Shown here: piece by piece, positions 30,842-39,581 of the stretch
How positions within the stretch are numbered: the first letter of the stretch is position 1
How the letters are laid out: each line of letters opens with the position of its first letter
Assembly: GCA_015075445.1 (NCBI GenBank)
Contig: JABTUJ010000053.1
Coordinates: 1-39,581, forward strand
Length of the DNA stretch: 39,581 nucleotides
Source: Verrucomicrobiales bacterium
Lineage (GTDB): Bacteria; Verrucomicrobiota; Verrucomicrobiia; Limisphaerales; J093
Direction of reading: 5' to 3'
Translations under genes and position numbers: made by a program
Notes under the pieces: model-generated
The model's database searches: none
What the model saw: only the letters and a program-made list of their open reading frames with translations
What the model was told of the DNA's origin: nothing

Positions 30842-33256
30842 TTACGGTTGGGCCGCGGGAATGCTCGCCGGCACGGGAACGACCTGCACGCCCGGGATCG
30901 GCTTTCCATCCGTGCCCACGAGACGCGCGGAGGCCGCCCATCCTCCACCTCCCTGGGTGATCTTGAGCATCAGTTCATTCGTGCCTTGTGCCAGTTTCAC
31001 GCCCGCGGCATCCTGATCCGCCACCCAGCCGCGGTCAATGTTGTTGGCGTGAACCACTTTTCCGTTGAGCCAGGCCTTGACGCCATCGTCGCTGCCCATC
31101 AGCAGCAAAGCATCCTGTTCCCGCGGGGCGACGATCCGGCTCTTCAAATAGGCCACGCAACCCTCCTGTCCCGGGAAGAGCTCTGACAGGGGAACGATGT
31201 CGCTGCCCCGGACGGCGCGCCACTCGACCCGCTCACCCGGTTTCTCGGGTCCGAAGGGCAGATCGAACAGCGTCAGCGCGCTGGTCGCGCCGGCCTGCCG
31301 GAACGGGCCGCAAACCAGCCATTGATTGATCAAGGGGCCTGGCCCGAAGGCCTCGCCGCGCAACGCCCAGGCGCGCTTCAGGGCGTCGGCGTTCCTGGCG
31401 ACCTCGAGGACTTTCGCCGCGGTCTCGCGCGCGAGTTGGGGTTGCGCGGCGGCGACTTTCTCCGCAACCGCGATCGCGGCCACGGCAGCCTCCTCGGCAA
31501 GGTTGGGATCGTCGAGACGGGGGACAAGGAGAGCCAGGGCCTCCGGCGTCGGGATCTGCCCGATGCGCCCGAGCACCAGCTTCTTCTCTTCGTTACGCTG
31601 GGCGGTCGCCAGCGCCCGCTGGAGCGATTGCAGGCGAGCCGCCGCGTCGGGTTCATGTCCGAGCGTTTCGACGGCGCCGCGCAGGGCCAGGGCGTGCAGG
31701 GCCGGGTCATCGGCGTGCTGCGCCAGTTCGAGCAACCGCGCCGCAGGCGCCGCGCTGGGCCACTGGCCGAGAACCCGAACCGCCTCTTTTTGGAGCTCGC
31801 GATCGGGGTCGCTCGCGGCCTCCAAAGCCAGGGCTAAGGCGGGGGCCGTGCCCAGTTCGGACAGCAGAGGCAGCGTCTGGCGGCGGGCCACCGGCCCAAA
31901 ACGGTTCATCGCCTCGACGACCTGCTTGGCAGCCTGGTCCCGGTCCGGGACCACCTGGCAGAGGGCGAACAACGCCTGAAGCAGAGGCTCGGCATCCTGG
32001 TCAGGTTTGGCTTTGGCGGCCAACTCGAGCAGACCGGAAAGCAACGTCGGCGACGCCAGGAGGGGGACGGACTTCAGCGCGGCGGACCGCGCGGGTTCCG
32101 CGCCTCCAGCGTAGCGGAGCAGCACTTCGGCGGCTCCGGGGTCGCCCCGTTCCCCCAGCACGCGCAGCAACTCCGCCTTGGTTCGTGGCTCGGCATTCTC
32201 CAACCGGGCCGTCAGCGCTGCCAGGACACCTTCACCGCGGAGCCGCGTGAGGCTCTCGCGGGCCGCCTCGCGCTCGACCGCCTCGCCGGATGACGCGGCT
32301 TGGGCGAGCGCGACGATGCTGTCCAGATCGTTTAAGTCTCCCAGCGCCTGCCACGCAGCGATTCGCACCATCGCGACCTCGCTTTGGCTGGCCTTCCGGG
32401 CAGTCCGAACAGCGCTGACCTCCAGCCGGACGCAGGCATCGAGCAGCGCGATCTGTGCCTCGGGTGAGAGGCTCGACCAGGCTCCAAGCAGACTCTCCGG
32501 CACCTTGGTATCATTGAGTTCTCGAAGGACTGCGAACGCGGCCGCACGCAGGAATCGGTCGCCGCCCGAGAGCGCGCCCTTGAGCGCCTCCAGAGTGTCC
32601 GGGTTGGCGAAGACTTCCGGTTTGGCGAGGACCAGCCCGCGACCGGCAGCAGCGCGGATCTCAGGGGAATACGCGCCCTCGAAGAGGCTTTGGTAGAGTT
32701 CCACCGCGAGGTCCGGGTGCGGTGCCACCAACCGGTCGGCGGCCCGTAGCATGGCCTCGAGCACCACCGGTTGCACGGTCGGCCCCACGCTGTCCCGCAC
32801 CCTGTCGAGCGCCGCGGCTGCCGCAGGAGACGCCACGCGACCGAGGGCTGCCGCGGCGGCAACAGCAATGGCCGGCTGCGGATCTCCGAGTAACGGGGCC
32901 AGCAGCGGCACGCTGGCGGCCTCGCCGCGCCATCCCAGGGAGTCAATCACCCCAGCCTTGGTCAGGCCAGAAGTGGTCGCCAGCGCCGCGCGCAGGGCGT
33001 CGCCGGCTTCCGGGAACGGCAGCCCTTCGAGCGCGTTTCGGGCAGCGTGGGAAACGACGTCATCGCCCAGCAGCACCGCCAGCGCGGGCACGCACCGGGC
33101 CGTACCCACCACCCTCAGCTTGAGGCAGGCGGCGCATTTCTCCGGACCACTGGCCGGGGATTGCAGGAGGGCAATCAAGTCGGCTTCAGCTTGCGCCACC
33201 GCGACTCGCGGCAGCAGGACCCAAAGCGCGAACAGGCAGGAGAAGACTCTTTTCAT
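30842..33256 (-). CDS. Secreted HEAT-repeat protein
   Basis: 804 residues from ATG 33256, chosen because it opens a signal peptide (KRVFSCLFALWVLLPRVAVAQA); the frame extends 17 codons upstream without such a signal. Residues ~30-580 are HEAT/PBS-lyase-type repeats (ASVPLLAPLLGDPQPAIAVAAAAALGRVASPAAAAALD, REAARESLTRLRGEGVLAAL). The C-terminal ~180 residues are a beta-rich domain of the type that follows 'INQWLVCGPF' and contains GSDDGVKAWLNGKVVHANN, seen in carbohydrate-related secreted proteins of this phylum. It starts 31 bp after the stop of the Tat-exported oxidoreductase and probably shares its operon, suggesting a joint role in extracytoplasmic carbohydrate processing. Confidence 0.85.
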   Translation of the reverse strand: MKRVFSCLFALWVLLPRVAVAQAEADLIALLQSPASGPEKCAACLKLRVVGTARCVPALAVLLGDDVVSHAARNALEGLPFPEAGDALRAALATTSGLTKAGVIDSLGWRGEAASVPLLAPLLGDPQPAIAVAAAAALGRVASPAAAAALDRVRDSVGPTVQPVVLEAMLRAADRLVAPHPDLAVELYQSLFEGAYSPEIRAAAGRGLVLAKPEVFANPDTLEALKGALSGGDRFLRAAAFAVLRELNDTKVPESLLGAWSSLSPEAQIALLDACVRLEVSAVRTARKASQSEVAMVRIAAWQALGDLNDLDSIVALAQAASSGEAVEREAARESLTRLRGEGVLAALTARLENAEPRTKAELLRVLGERGDPGAAEVLLRYAGGAEPARSAALKSVPLLASPTLLSGLLELAAKAKPDQDAEPLLQALFALCQVVPDRDQAAKQVVEAMNRFGPVARRQTLPLLSELGTAPALALALEAASDPDRELQKEAVRVLGQWPSAAPAARLLELAQHADDPALHALALRGAVETLGHEPDAAARLQSLQRALATAQRNEEKKLVLGRIGQIPTPEALALLVPRLDDPNLAEEAAVAAIAVAEKVAAAQPQLARETAAKVLEVARNADALKRAWALRGEAFGPGPLINQWLVCGPFRQAGATSALTLFDLPFGPEKPGERVEWRAVRGSDIVPLSELFPGQEGCVAYLKSRIVAPREQDALLLMGSDDGVKAWLNGKVVHANNIDRGWVADQDAAGVKLAQGTNELMLKITQGGGGWAASARLVGTDGKPIPGVQVVPVPASIPAAQP

Positions 33257-33287
33257 GGGACGGGAAAGGGCTGGGTGATTTCCAAAG

Positions 33288-34634
33288 CTAGATTCGCCAG
33301 GGCGCACGGGGCGCGTAGGACAACAGCCGGTTGGCGGCTGCGTCGCCGATGAACCGGTGTTGGGCGGGATCCCACGTGAGCGAACGCTTCAGCGCCAGGG
33401 CAATGCCGCCCGCCAGAATGGTGTCCATCGTCCGCACCGCCGTCTCCGGATGACACATGGTGGGGCGACGCGTGCGGATGCACTCGAGGAAGTTGCCGGA
33501 GTGGCTGTTGGCACGCTCGACCCGGACGTCGTCCGGACGCAGCGGCTGCTTCAGGATCGCCGGGGGATCGGAGACGATCGCGCCGCGGTCCACGGCGATG
33601 CGCCCCGCGGTTCCCACAAAGCACGCGCCCCCGTCACCGCCCACGCCCCCGCCGGGATAGTCGCGCGAGTGCACGATGACGCCGTTCGAGAAGTGGTAAT
33701 CCACGCCGCCGGCCACCAACTCGATCGCGACGGGGGCGGTCGGGTCCGGGTTCACCGTCCACATCACGATGTCGTAGCGGTGCGGGGCCCAGTTGACGTC
33801 ACCCACGAAGCAGCCCGACAGCGCATGCCCGGCCTCGCCAGCGAAAGGGCGCCAGGGCAACGGTCCCAGCCAGAGATCCCAGTCAAAGGTCGAAGGATAG
33901 GGCGCGGACTTGTCCGTGATCCACGGATCCGGGTAGAAGGCCCCGGGACTCCCGAAGGCAAAGACCTCCTTGAGCTGGCCGAGGCGCTGGTTGCGCACCC
34001 ACTCGCAGGCGATCCGGAACTTGCCCCCGTACTCCGACCGCTGCTGGGTCCCCGCCTGGTAGATCCGGCTGAAGCGCCGGGAGGTCTCGATCACGGCCTG
34101 GCCCTCGCGGACCGTGATGGCGATGGGTTTCTCGCAATAGACATCCTTGCCCGCGCGCATCGCCATGATGGACATCGGGGCCGCCCAATGGTAGGGCACG
34201 GCGATCAGCACGGCGTCGATGTCGGGCCGGGCCAGCACTTCCCGGAAGTCGTTGTACGCCTGCACCCCTTGGTAAGACGCCTGGCCGTAGCGCTGGGCGT
34301 ACATCTGGTTGCAGCGCTGCTGGGCGCTCTCCCGCCGCTCCTTCCGCACATCACACACCGCCAGCACCTGGACGTCCTGGCGCGCGACGTAGCCGCCCGG
34401 CACGTAGGTCCAGGCGCCTCCGAGCAGATGGCCCGCCCCCTGCCCACCCAGCCCGATGAACCCCATGGCGATGCGGCTGTTCGGCGCTGCGTTGCCCTGT
34501 CCCAACACCGAGCTGGGGAGGAGGGTCGGGCCCGCGGTGAGGGCGGCGGCGAGCGTCGTCCGGCGGAGGAATTTACGGCGGGAAAGGGAGGCGCCCGCTC
34601 CCGGACCAACGGCGGTCATGGCCTTGCGTTTCAT
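33288..34634 (-). CDS. Tat-exported Gfo/Idh/MocA family oxidoreductase
   Basis: 448 residues. A twin-arginine signal SRRKFLRR (18-25) is followed by a hydrophobic stretch (TTLAAALTAGPTLLPSS). The Rossmann motif GFIGLGGQGAGH (58-69) and the EKP motif of the family (YCEKPI, 167-171) are present, followed by the C-terminal alpha/beta dimerisation domain. Family members are NAD(P)-dependent sugar or inositol dehydrogenases and glycosidases; Tat export with bound cofactor is typical of Verrucomicrobiota and Planctomycetota paralogues. It is the first gene of a likely two-gene operon with the HEAT-repeat protein. Confidence 0.93.
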   Translation of the reverse strand: MKRKAMTAVGPGAGASLSRRKFLRRTTLAAALTAGPTLLPSSVLGQGNAAPNSRIAMGFIGLGGQGAGHLLGGAWTYVPGGYVARQDVQVLAVCDVRKERRESAQQRCNQMYAQRYGQASYQGVQAYNDFREVLARPDIDAVLIAVPYHWAAPMSIMAMRAGKDVYCEKPIAITVREGQAVIETSRRFSRIYQAGTQQRSEYGGKFRIACEWVRNQRLGQLKEVFAFGSPGAFYPDPWITDKSAPYPSTFDWDLWLGPLPWRPFAGEAGHALSGCFVGDVNWAPHRYDIVMWTVNPDPTAPVAIELVAGGVDYHFSNGVIVHSRDYPGGGVGGDGGACFVGTAGRIAVDRGAIVSDPPAILKQPLRPDDVRVERANSHSGNFLECIRTRRPTMCHPETAVRTMDTILAGGIALALKRSLTWDPAQHRFIGDAAANRLLSYAPRAPWRI

Positions 34635-34838
34635 AGATTCTCAGACGGTTCGGCAGGGAGCCTGAGTCGTCGCCGCCGACTTGTCCATGCGCCAATTGAT
34701 CGGTCGGTCGTCAGCCTGCGACATCCCGCTGGGGTTCGAGGCCTTTGCCAAACACGGCTGGCGGCCCGGGGCTGGTGCTGCACCGGCCTCGTCGCTTCGA
34801 CGCCTGATCTTGTCTACAACGTAAACGACAGTGCCGCC

Positions 34839-35201
34839 ATGCCGACCGTGGTTCAGTCGTGCCGCATCGAACAGCAACACGCCGCCCTGCTGGCCAAGCA
34901 GGCCAAGCGGCGTCAACTGGAGGTGTCCAGCTTGAGCAGCCTATACCTGAAGGAAAAGGCGCTGGAGGAGGAATATCCCGGCATCGGGTTTCGCGACGCG
35001 GTCGGGGGCCGGGAAGCCTATGTGCTGGGCCACCGCGTGGCGGTCTGGGAAGTGGCGGGCATCCACCGGGAAGCCGGAAGCATCGCCAAGACGGCCGACT
35101 ATCTTCGCTGGCCGCCGGCGCTGGTGCGGTGTGCGCTGGCCTACGCGAAGGCCTTCGCCGAGGAGATCCGCCAACAGCGCGACTCCGAGGTGGGCGCGTG
35201 A
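34839..35201 (+). CDS. DUF433-type antitoxin
   Basis: 120 residues from ATG 34839; the frame is open far upstream, but that is the shadow of the oxidoreductase gene. The N-terminal half (MPTVVQSCRIEQQHAALLAKQAKRRQ...SLYLKEKALEEEYPGIGFRDAVGGREAYVLGHRVAVWEV) and the C-terminal helix-turn-helix-like part (AKTADYLRWPPALVRCALAYAKAFAEEI) fit DUF433 (VapB-like) antitoxins, which pair with DUF5615 PIN-like toxins. The stop overlaps the next start (GTGA), the usual coupling. The partner is truncated, so this antitoxin is now an orphan. Confidence 0.75.
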   Translation: MPTVVQSCRIEQQHAALLAKQAKRRQLEVSSLSSLYLKEKALEEEYPGIGFRDAVGGREAYVLGHRVAVWEVAGIHREAGSIAKTADYLRWPPALVRCALAYAKAFAEEIRQQRDSEVGA

Positions 35202-35299
35202 AAGCGCGCCTGCTGGCGGACGAGAACACTTCGCATCGGCTGGTGTCGGCCTGCCGGCAGATCGAGTTCGACTTCCCCGTAGTCCACCTGGCCGGCTGA
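35198..35299 (+). pseudogene. Truncated DUF5615 (PIN-like) toxin
   Basis: GTG start overlapping the antitoxin stop; it reads MKARLLADENTSHRLVSACRQIEFDFPVVHLAG then TGA, 33 residues. LLADEN is the N-terminal metal-site motif of DUF5615 proteins, which are normally about 110-120 residues. The remaining catalytic residues are absent in any frame of the following 200 bp as far as could be seen. It is probably inactive. Confidence 0.7.
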
Positions 35300-35508
35300 G
35301 GTCTGGCGGGTGTCGGCGGATTGGGACTGGGCGGATCGCATCGAGTATCTGCCGCGACCCTGAGCCGCTTTGAAGGTGTCGCAGGGAGGCCGCTGGTGTT
35401 GTCCAGCGAGCAGCGCGGAAAGCCGCCCGACTCGTCGCGCAGCCGCGTGGGTCGCTTCGCCTCCGGATGCTAGATGCGAACCTTGTTGGCGTCCTCGATA
35501 GCACGTGT

Positions 35509-38500
35509 TCACAGCGGCTCCTCCCTCAGCAAGAGCGTCCGCGGTTTCGCCTCGCCCGTCCTGCCGCCCACGTACTCCATCGCCCACTTCATCGCGGCGG
35601 CGTCCCAGGTCAGCGCCTGGTCCTGCGCCCGCCAGTTGCCCTCCGGCACGCCGATGAGTCGCTTGCCGCCGGGGCCGTGTGCGGTGACGGTGATCGTCCG
35701 GAACTTCTTGTCATAAGCAACCTCGGTCGGGCCACCCGCAGCCGAGAGGCCTTCCGCCGCTACGGCCGCAACCCCGAAGGTCGTCGCCACGGTCTGGTCC
35801 GCCCCGGTGTAAGTGTAGCCGTCGGCCGACAGGAGCGCGGCCCCGCCCGGCAAGGCGACTTTGAAGGCCTCGCCTTCCTGCGTCACGGCCGGCGCCGCCA
35901 CGCCCTTAAGGCGCGGCACGATGAGCGTGGTGAAGCCTCCCGCGCCCTTGATGTGCAGGAGGTGCTGGCGCAACTCGTAGGGGCGGCCGTTGACCGGCCG
36001 GAACACATTGTCCACATGCGCACCTTGGCTGACATTGTGGCCCCAGCTTCCGAGACAGAACTCCCGGGCATCCTTGGCCAGGGAATAGAGATCGAAATCA
36101 ATGGCCGGGGTCTCACCTGCCTTGCCGAACTGCTGGCCCTTGAAGGCGAACTTGTTCAACCCGGCCCGCATCGCATGGGCCTTGCCCCCCGCCGGCGGCT
36201 TCTGCTTGTTCTTGTCGTTGACATCCCAGAACGCCTCCCCGGGCGTTACCGCCCCGGCGACGGTCTCCACCGGACCTCCGGCCACCAGGTGCATGTTGAA
36301 GATCATCGGCTCGGTCGCCCGCTCGCCTTCCAACGTGTCGCGGATGAGCAGCAGCGGACACGCCGGATCCGGGTGGACCGAGGCCACCTGACGTGTCCAC
36401 TTCAGATCGCCTTCCCTGGCGCCTGAGGACATCTTCGCCCAGGCGCTCTCGCGAAAGGAGGCGAAGGTGTCCTGCCTCTGCGTTTTCCAGTCCCAGGGCT
36501 CGCCCGGTTCGTAAACGCTCGGCAGGTCCGCGTTCCAGGCGATGGACAGCGCTTTCTCTGGCACCAACCCGCAGCGACTGTAGGGGGTCGGGTTGTGCGG
36601 GCTGTACATGTTTTCCCACCCGAGTGACAGGGGGACGCCGAGCGCGTAGAGGATGAGTTCGCCGCTGCTGCTGCCGCGGTGGTCGTAGTAGGAATCTCCC
36701 ATGATGGCGTGGACGCTGGTCTCTCGCGGCGTGTTCCAGGCGCTGCGCAGGACGGCGCAGTAGTTTGGGAAGACGGCATTCCCCAGCTTCGGGTCTTCGG
36801 CCGGGAGGCGTTCATTGATGCGCAGGTGGCTGCTCGCGTAGAAGCCGCTGTGGCGCCGGCCGTTGGCCTGCCACATCCACATCAGCCATTTCGAGAGGGT
36901 CGGGTGGGAGTCAGCGCAGGCGGTCGCCATCTCCGCGAGCAGCGTGGCGCCGTCGCAGGGCTGGCTGTCACCGTCCACGATATTGTTGCGGAGGCCGCCG
37001 AAGCGTACGTCCGCGGGGCTCATGATGTTCAGATACCATTCCGCGAAGCGTGGGAACTTCGGATCGGTCTCCCAGTCTCTAAACCCCAACATTCGGCGCT
37101 GCATCACCACGTTGTGGATGGGGGTCAGGGTGCCGGCGTAGTGCGGACAGGCGGAGGGCGCGCCGAAGTCGTTGACCTGCCCCATGAAGGGCACCACCGA
37201 GTCCACCCGGCCGGCGGGGGATTTCAGGTGCGGGGCCATGGCCGGATGCGAGGCGATGAACCAGGTGTAGGTGCCGCGCGCCCCCATCCATTGCCCGACC
37301 ATGTTGGGGTTGCCCATGTTGACCCTGGCCAGAAACTCCTGGCCGCTGTCGTCGGTCTGGAACGGGTACTGGTCGTCGTCCCAGAGCCAGTTGGCGAAGA
37401 GCGCGATGCCGGCCTTGAGGCGCGTCTTCTCTTCCGGGCTGAGGAAGCCGCTGGCCAGCACTTGGTCATAGCGGTCCACCTTGGAAGGCGGGATCAGCCA
37501 GGGCTGGCTGGAATACTTCATGGACATGTAACCGTGGCCGTTGGCCCAGTCGTCCACCAGGCCGCTGATGTCCTTGTGCAACTGCTCGGCCATGGCGCGG
37601 GCCTTGGCGCCGGTGGTGTCGCGCCACATGTCGAAGAGGTCACGGTTGTACGGATCGCTGTTGCGGCAGGCCTGGTAATTGGCCTCGTCGGTACGGAGCT
37701 TCTGGATCATCGCCTCGATGGCCGGCCGCGGCATGTACATGGCGCCGAAGGGCGGGTTCGGATCGGGGTAATCGAGCTGCCAGCGAATCAGCTTCCGGAG
37801 GTTGATGCCATTGCCGTGCAGGACCCACTGCCTCTTGATGCCCGGGATGTCGGCCAGCTTGTCCGGCGCGTCGGCCCGCGTGCCGGCGTAGATGCCCCAG
37901 GCGAAGCGGATGGTGCGCTTCGAGGTCGCGAGGAAGAGCGAGTTGTCCCCACCACGAAGGTTGGTCTCGATCGTGATTCCGGCGTCCGGCCCCGGGCGGT
38001 TGTAGATGCCCGGCCCGCTGCCGCCCGCGCCAATCAGGCGCGAGGGGGCGCCAGCAAAGATCCCCATCAGGTTGCTGTCGGGCTTCCCGCCCGCGTCATA
38101 CATATGCCAGTAGTAGCCGGTGTTGCTGGCCCAGGGGTCCCACAGTCGCATCCATCCCCGTGTGCCGTCCCCGGTGTTGTAGGAGACCTCGACGGGCTGG
38201 GCGTAATCCAGGTCAACGATGGCATCCATGCCGGGGCGCGAGTGCACGACGGGATACTTCGAACCATCTTCGATGCGGCCATACTTGGGCTCGGAAGCGT
38301 TACTGCCGCAGTAGCGCAACTGCGTGGGGCGCACGCCGTCATAGAGGCTGAAGGAAAAGGTCGAGTAGAGGTCGGTGTCGGTCTCGACCAGCACCGAGGG
38401 TTGGCCACGTTCCAGCGTGACGGTGGTGGTGTAGTGCGCTGGGCCGGCCGGTCGGACTTTCAACGCGCCGTAGCTCAACTCCGGGCAGGTGATCAGGTAA

Positions 38501-39093
38501 TTCACTTCCACCACGGCACGGATCGGGCCTTTCTCCTTCACGGTCACCGTCATGGCGTCCACGCGCGTGATGCCGCCCTCATTGTTGTTGTTCGTAAACT
38601 GGAGGGGTGTGCCGCCCCGTGACCACGAGCCGTCACGGAAGCGCACGCCCTGGATCGGCGCCTTCGGGGTGCTCGTCAACGGCGCATAGACCTTGGGCAC
38701 CCGCACACCCGTCAGCCCGTTAATGATTTCGATGTAGTCCGGATGGGACTCGTCCACCTTCACGCCGTCGAGCGCCTGGGGTCCACGGCCTGCCATGAGC
38801 CTGAGAGTCCGGGTGGCGTTGGCCGGCAGATCCATGCAGAACGCGATGCTGCCCATGGGCCCGCCATCGACCCTCTGGAAAGGCACTTCCTTGCCGGCGT
38901 CGTCCAAGAGATGACAGTGGTCTGGATCGGCTTTCTGCTGTAGTTCGAAGACGACCACCTGGTCGGCATGGCTCACCCCGAAATGCTCAGTCAGGGTGAA
39001 GGTCTGCACCCGGGTGTCGGCACGGGAGCACATCGCCGCGCCAGGAAAGCAAACCAACAGCGCCGCAAGGATGCCGGTTCCATGAATTCTCAT
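35509..39093 (-). CDS. Large secreted protein, heparinase II/III-like polysaccharide lyase candidate
   Basis: 1194 residues with an N-terminal signal peptide (GILAALLVCFPGAAMCSRA). Residues ~30-400 are beta-rich and include NNNNEGGITRVDAMTVTVKEKGPIRAVVEVNYLI. The middle ~410-750 is helix-rich with repeated Trp/Tyr/His (SGLVDDWANGHGYMSMKYSSQPWLIPP, WLWDDDQYPFQTDDSGQEFLARV), as in an (alpha/alpha) toroid. After it come HAIMGDSYYDHRGSSSGELILYALGVPLSLGWENMYSP and further beta strands, the arrangement of heparinase II/III-type lyases with a C-terminal beta-sandwich. The assignment to a polysaccharide lyase is by architecture only; no family number is claimed. The neighbouring Gfo/Idh/MocA and HEAT genes suggest polysaccharide use. 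Confidence 0.6.
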   Translation of the reverse strand: MRIHGTGILAALLVCFPGAAMCSRADTRVQTFTLTEHFGVSHADQVVVFELQQKADPDHCHLLDDAGKEVPFQRVDGGPMGSIAFCMDLPANATRTLRLMAGRGPQALDGVKVDESHPDYIEIINGLTGVRVPKVYAPLTSTPKAPIQGVRFRDGSWSRGGTPLQFTNNNNEGGITRVDAMTVTVKEKGPIRAVVEVNYLITCPELSYGALKVRPAGPAHYTTTVTLERGQPSVLVETDTDLYSTFSFSLYDGVRPTQLRYCGSNASEPKYGRIEDGSKYPVVHSRPGMDAIVDLDYAQPVEVSYNTGDGTRGWMRLWDPWASNTGYYWHMYDAGGKPDSNLMGIFAGAPSRLIGAGGSGPGIYNRPGPDAGITIETNLRGGDNSLFLATSKRTIRFAWGIYAGTRADAPDKLADIPGIKRQWVLHGNGINLRKLIRWQLDYPDPNPPFGAMYMPRPAIEAMIQKLRTDEANYQACRNSDPYNRDLFDMWRDTTGAKARAMAEQLHKDISGLVDDWANGHGYMSMKYSSQPWLIPPSKVDRYDQVLASGFLSPEEKTRLKAGIALFANWLWDDDQYPFQTDDSGQEFLARVNMGNPNMVGQWMGARGTYTWFIASHPAMAPHLKSPAGRVDSVVPFMGQVNDFGAPSACPHYAGTLTPIHNVVMQRRMLGFRDWETDPKFPRFAEWYLNIMSPADVRFGGLRNNIVDGDSQPCDGATLLAEMATACADSHPTLSKWLMWMWQANGRRHSGFYASSHLRINERLPAEDPKLGNAVFPNYCAVLRSAWNTPRETSVHAIMGDSYYDHRGSSSGELILYALGVPLSLGWENMYSPHNPTPYSRCGLVPEKALSIAWNADLPSVYEPGEPWDWKTQRQDTFASFRESAWAKMSSGAREGDLKWTRQVASVHPDPACPLLLIRDTLEGERATEPMIFNMHLVAGGPVETVAGAVTPGEAFWDVNDKNKQKPPAGGKAHAMRAGLNKFAFKGQQFGKAGETPAIDFDLYSLAKDAREFCLGSWGHNVSQGAHVDNVFRPVNGRPYELRQHLLHIKGAGGFTTLIVPRLKGVAAPAVTQEGEAFKVALPGGAALLSADGYTYTGADQTVATTFGVAAVAAEGLSAAGGPTEVAYDKKFRTITVTAHGPGGKRLIGVPEGNWRAQDQALTWDAAAMKWAMEYVGGRTGEAKPRTLLLREEPL

Positions 39094-39154
39094 TCAATGC
39101 TGTGCCGTCTTCTGTTCACCGCCAGGCGAAACTCCCCCACACCCAGAAAAACAC

Positions 39155-39505
39155 CTACGGTGTGAGGATCTCCAGATCGGGCGCGGTGTGCACGAAATGC
39201 GACGGATTGCGAGTGATGATGCGCTTGGCGCCCTTGCGCCGGGCAAAGGTTGCGTGGAGGGAATCGTAGTGCCTTGCCGCCTCCACAGCCTCCGCGAGTG
39301 GCGTGGAGGGGACTTGGCCGGTCCACAGCTTCAGCTTGCCGCGCCTCACGACCTTGCCCTGCGTGGCTGATTCCACTTCCAACACGATACGTCCCGGCGT
39401 AGCCGAGGCTTTGAGTCTTTGTCCGCGGGGCACCCCCGCCGCCCGCCTCAACTCCAGAGGCAGCACGATCCGATTGGAACCATCCAGTTGCACAATGGTT
39501 GTCAC
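39155..39505 (-). CDS. Chimera of AbrB-type antitoxin and PIN toxin tail
   Basis: 116 residues from GTG 39505 (VTTIVQLDGSNRIVLPLELRRAAGVPRGQRLKA...). Residues 1-80 are an AbrB/MazE swapped-hairpin antitoxin, including a tail of the type WTGQVPSTPLAEAVEAARHYD. From about residue 82 the protein continues as SLHATFARRKGAKRIITRNPSHFVHTAPDLEILTP, which is the C-terminal end of a VapC-type PIN domain. The first three-quarters of the toxin, with its catalytic Asp residues, are missing. The most economical reading is a deletion joining the antitoxin end to the toxin end at a shared Tyr-Asp. The fusion lacks toxin activity but may still bind DNA. Confidence 0.65.
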   Translation of the reverse strand: MTTIVQLDGSNRIVLPLELRRAAGVPRGQRLKASATPGRIVLEVESATQGKVVRRGKLKLWTGQVPSTPLAEAVEAARHYDSLHATFARRKGAKRIITRNPSHFVHTAPDLEILTP

Positions 39506-39581
39506 GGCAAAAGCATGGCGTGGTTGTGGCGTCACTGCAAGTCCAGCGCGGCTCTCTCCGCGTGTCGCCTTGCGCTTCTGT

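Noticed and set aside
33357..34838. Large plus-strand frame leading into the DUF433 antitoxin
   Set aside because: Upstream part is antisense to the Gfo/Idh/MocA gene; only the portion from 34839 has family similarity.
36679..38622. 647-residue open frame on the plus strand
   Set aside because: Antisense to the 1194-residue secreted protein, which has a signal peptide and ordered composition.

Overview
The window comes from a high-GC bacterium that looks like a member of the Verrucomicrobiota (Pedosphaera/Limisphaera-type). This is inferred from the gene mix, not from a marker gene: a type II secretion/type IV pilus block with a GspL-like actin-fold/pilin-assembly fusion, a pseudopilin ending in an H-x9-DG-type tail, a propeller-type hybrid sensor kinase, an Ig/beta-helix secreted protein, a Tat-exported Gfo/Idh/MocA oxidoreductase, and very abundant palindromic repeats. 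No rRNA, tRNA or CRISPR was seen.

Layout. (1) 1-4672: a tightly overlapping operon for a type II secretion-like machine (GspL-like, PilO/GspM-like, GspC/PilP-like, GspE), with extreme C-ending codon use. (2) 4953-6181: an SDR oxidoreductase and a DUF2200 protein. (3) 6190-14273: several unrelated modules separated by copies of one palindromic element with 28-bp arms. The modules are a Reg_prop sensor kinase with its LuxR-type regulator, a VapBC-type toxin-antitoxin pair followed by a secreted beta-helix protein, and a truncated RIC/hemerythrin gene. (4) 14278-18341: an NTF2-like protein and a complete sugar ABC importer (binding protein, double ATPase, permease). (5) 18167-20524: a four-copy tandem duplication of about 600 bp, made of the 3' ends of the convergent permease and nrfA genes plus the spacer between them, with a variable heptanucleotide array inside each copy. 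(6) 20467-24295: on the minus strand rpoZ, smpB, nrfH and nrfA (nitrite ammonification), and on the plus strand a pseudopilin. (7) 24377-28087: glycogen phosphorylase and an unknown minus-strand gene pair. (8) 28075-30630: a complete insertion sequence carrying a DUF4338 (DruA-like) gene translationally coupled to a DDE transposase, with perfect 18-bp terminal inverted repeats and a perfect 9-bp target duplication. (9) 30842-39505: a HEAT-repeat secreted protein with a Gfo/Idh/MocA oxidoreductase, a DUF433 antitoxin with a truncated toxin, a 1194-residue secreted heparinase-like protein, and an AbrB-PIN chimera.

The strongest observations are as follows. The insertion sequence has base-pair boundaries and makes a DruA-family protein part of a mobile element, not a defence island. 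It landed in the fourth codon of a resident gene and its terminal repeat supplies a new in-frame ATG. The 28-bp-arm element punctuates otherwise unrelated gene modules and in places overwrites gene ends. The permease/nrfA junction has been amplified in tandem. Three toxin-antitoxin loci are in different states of decay, one of them fused into an antitoxin-toxin chimera.
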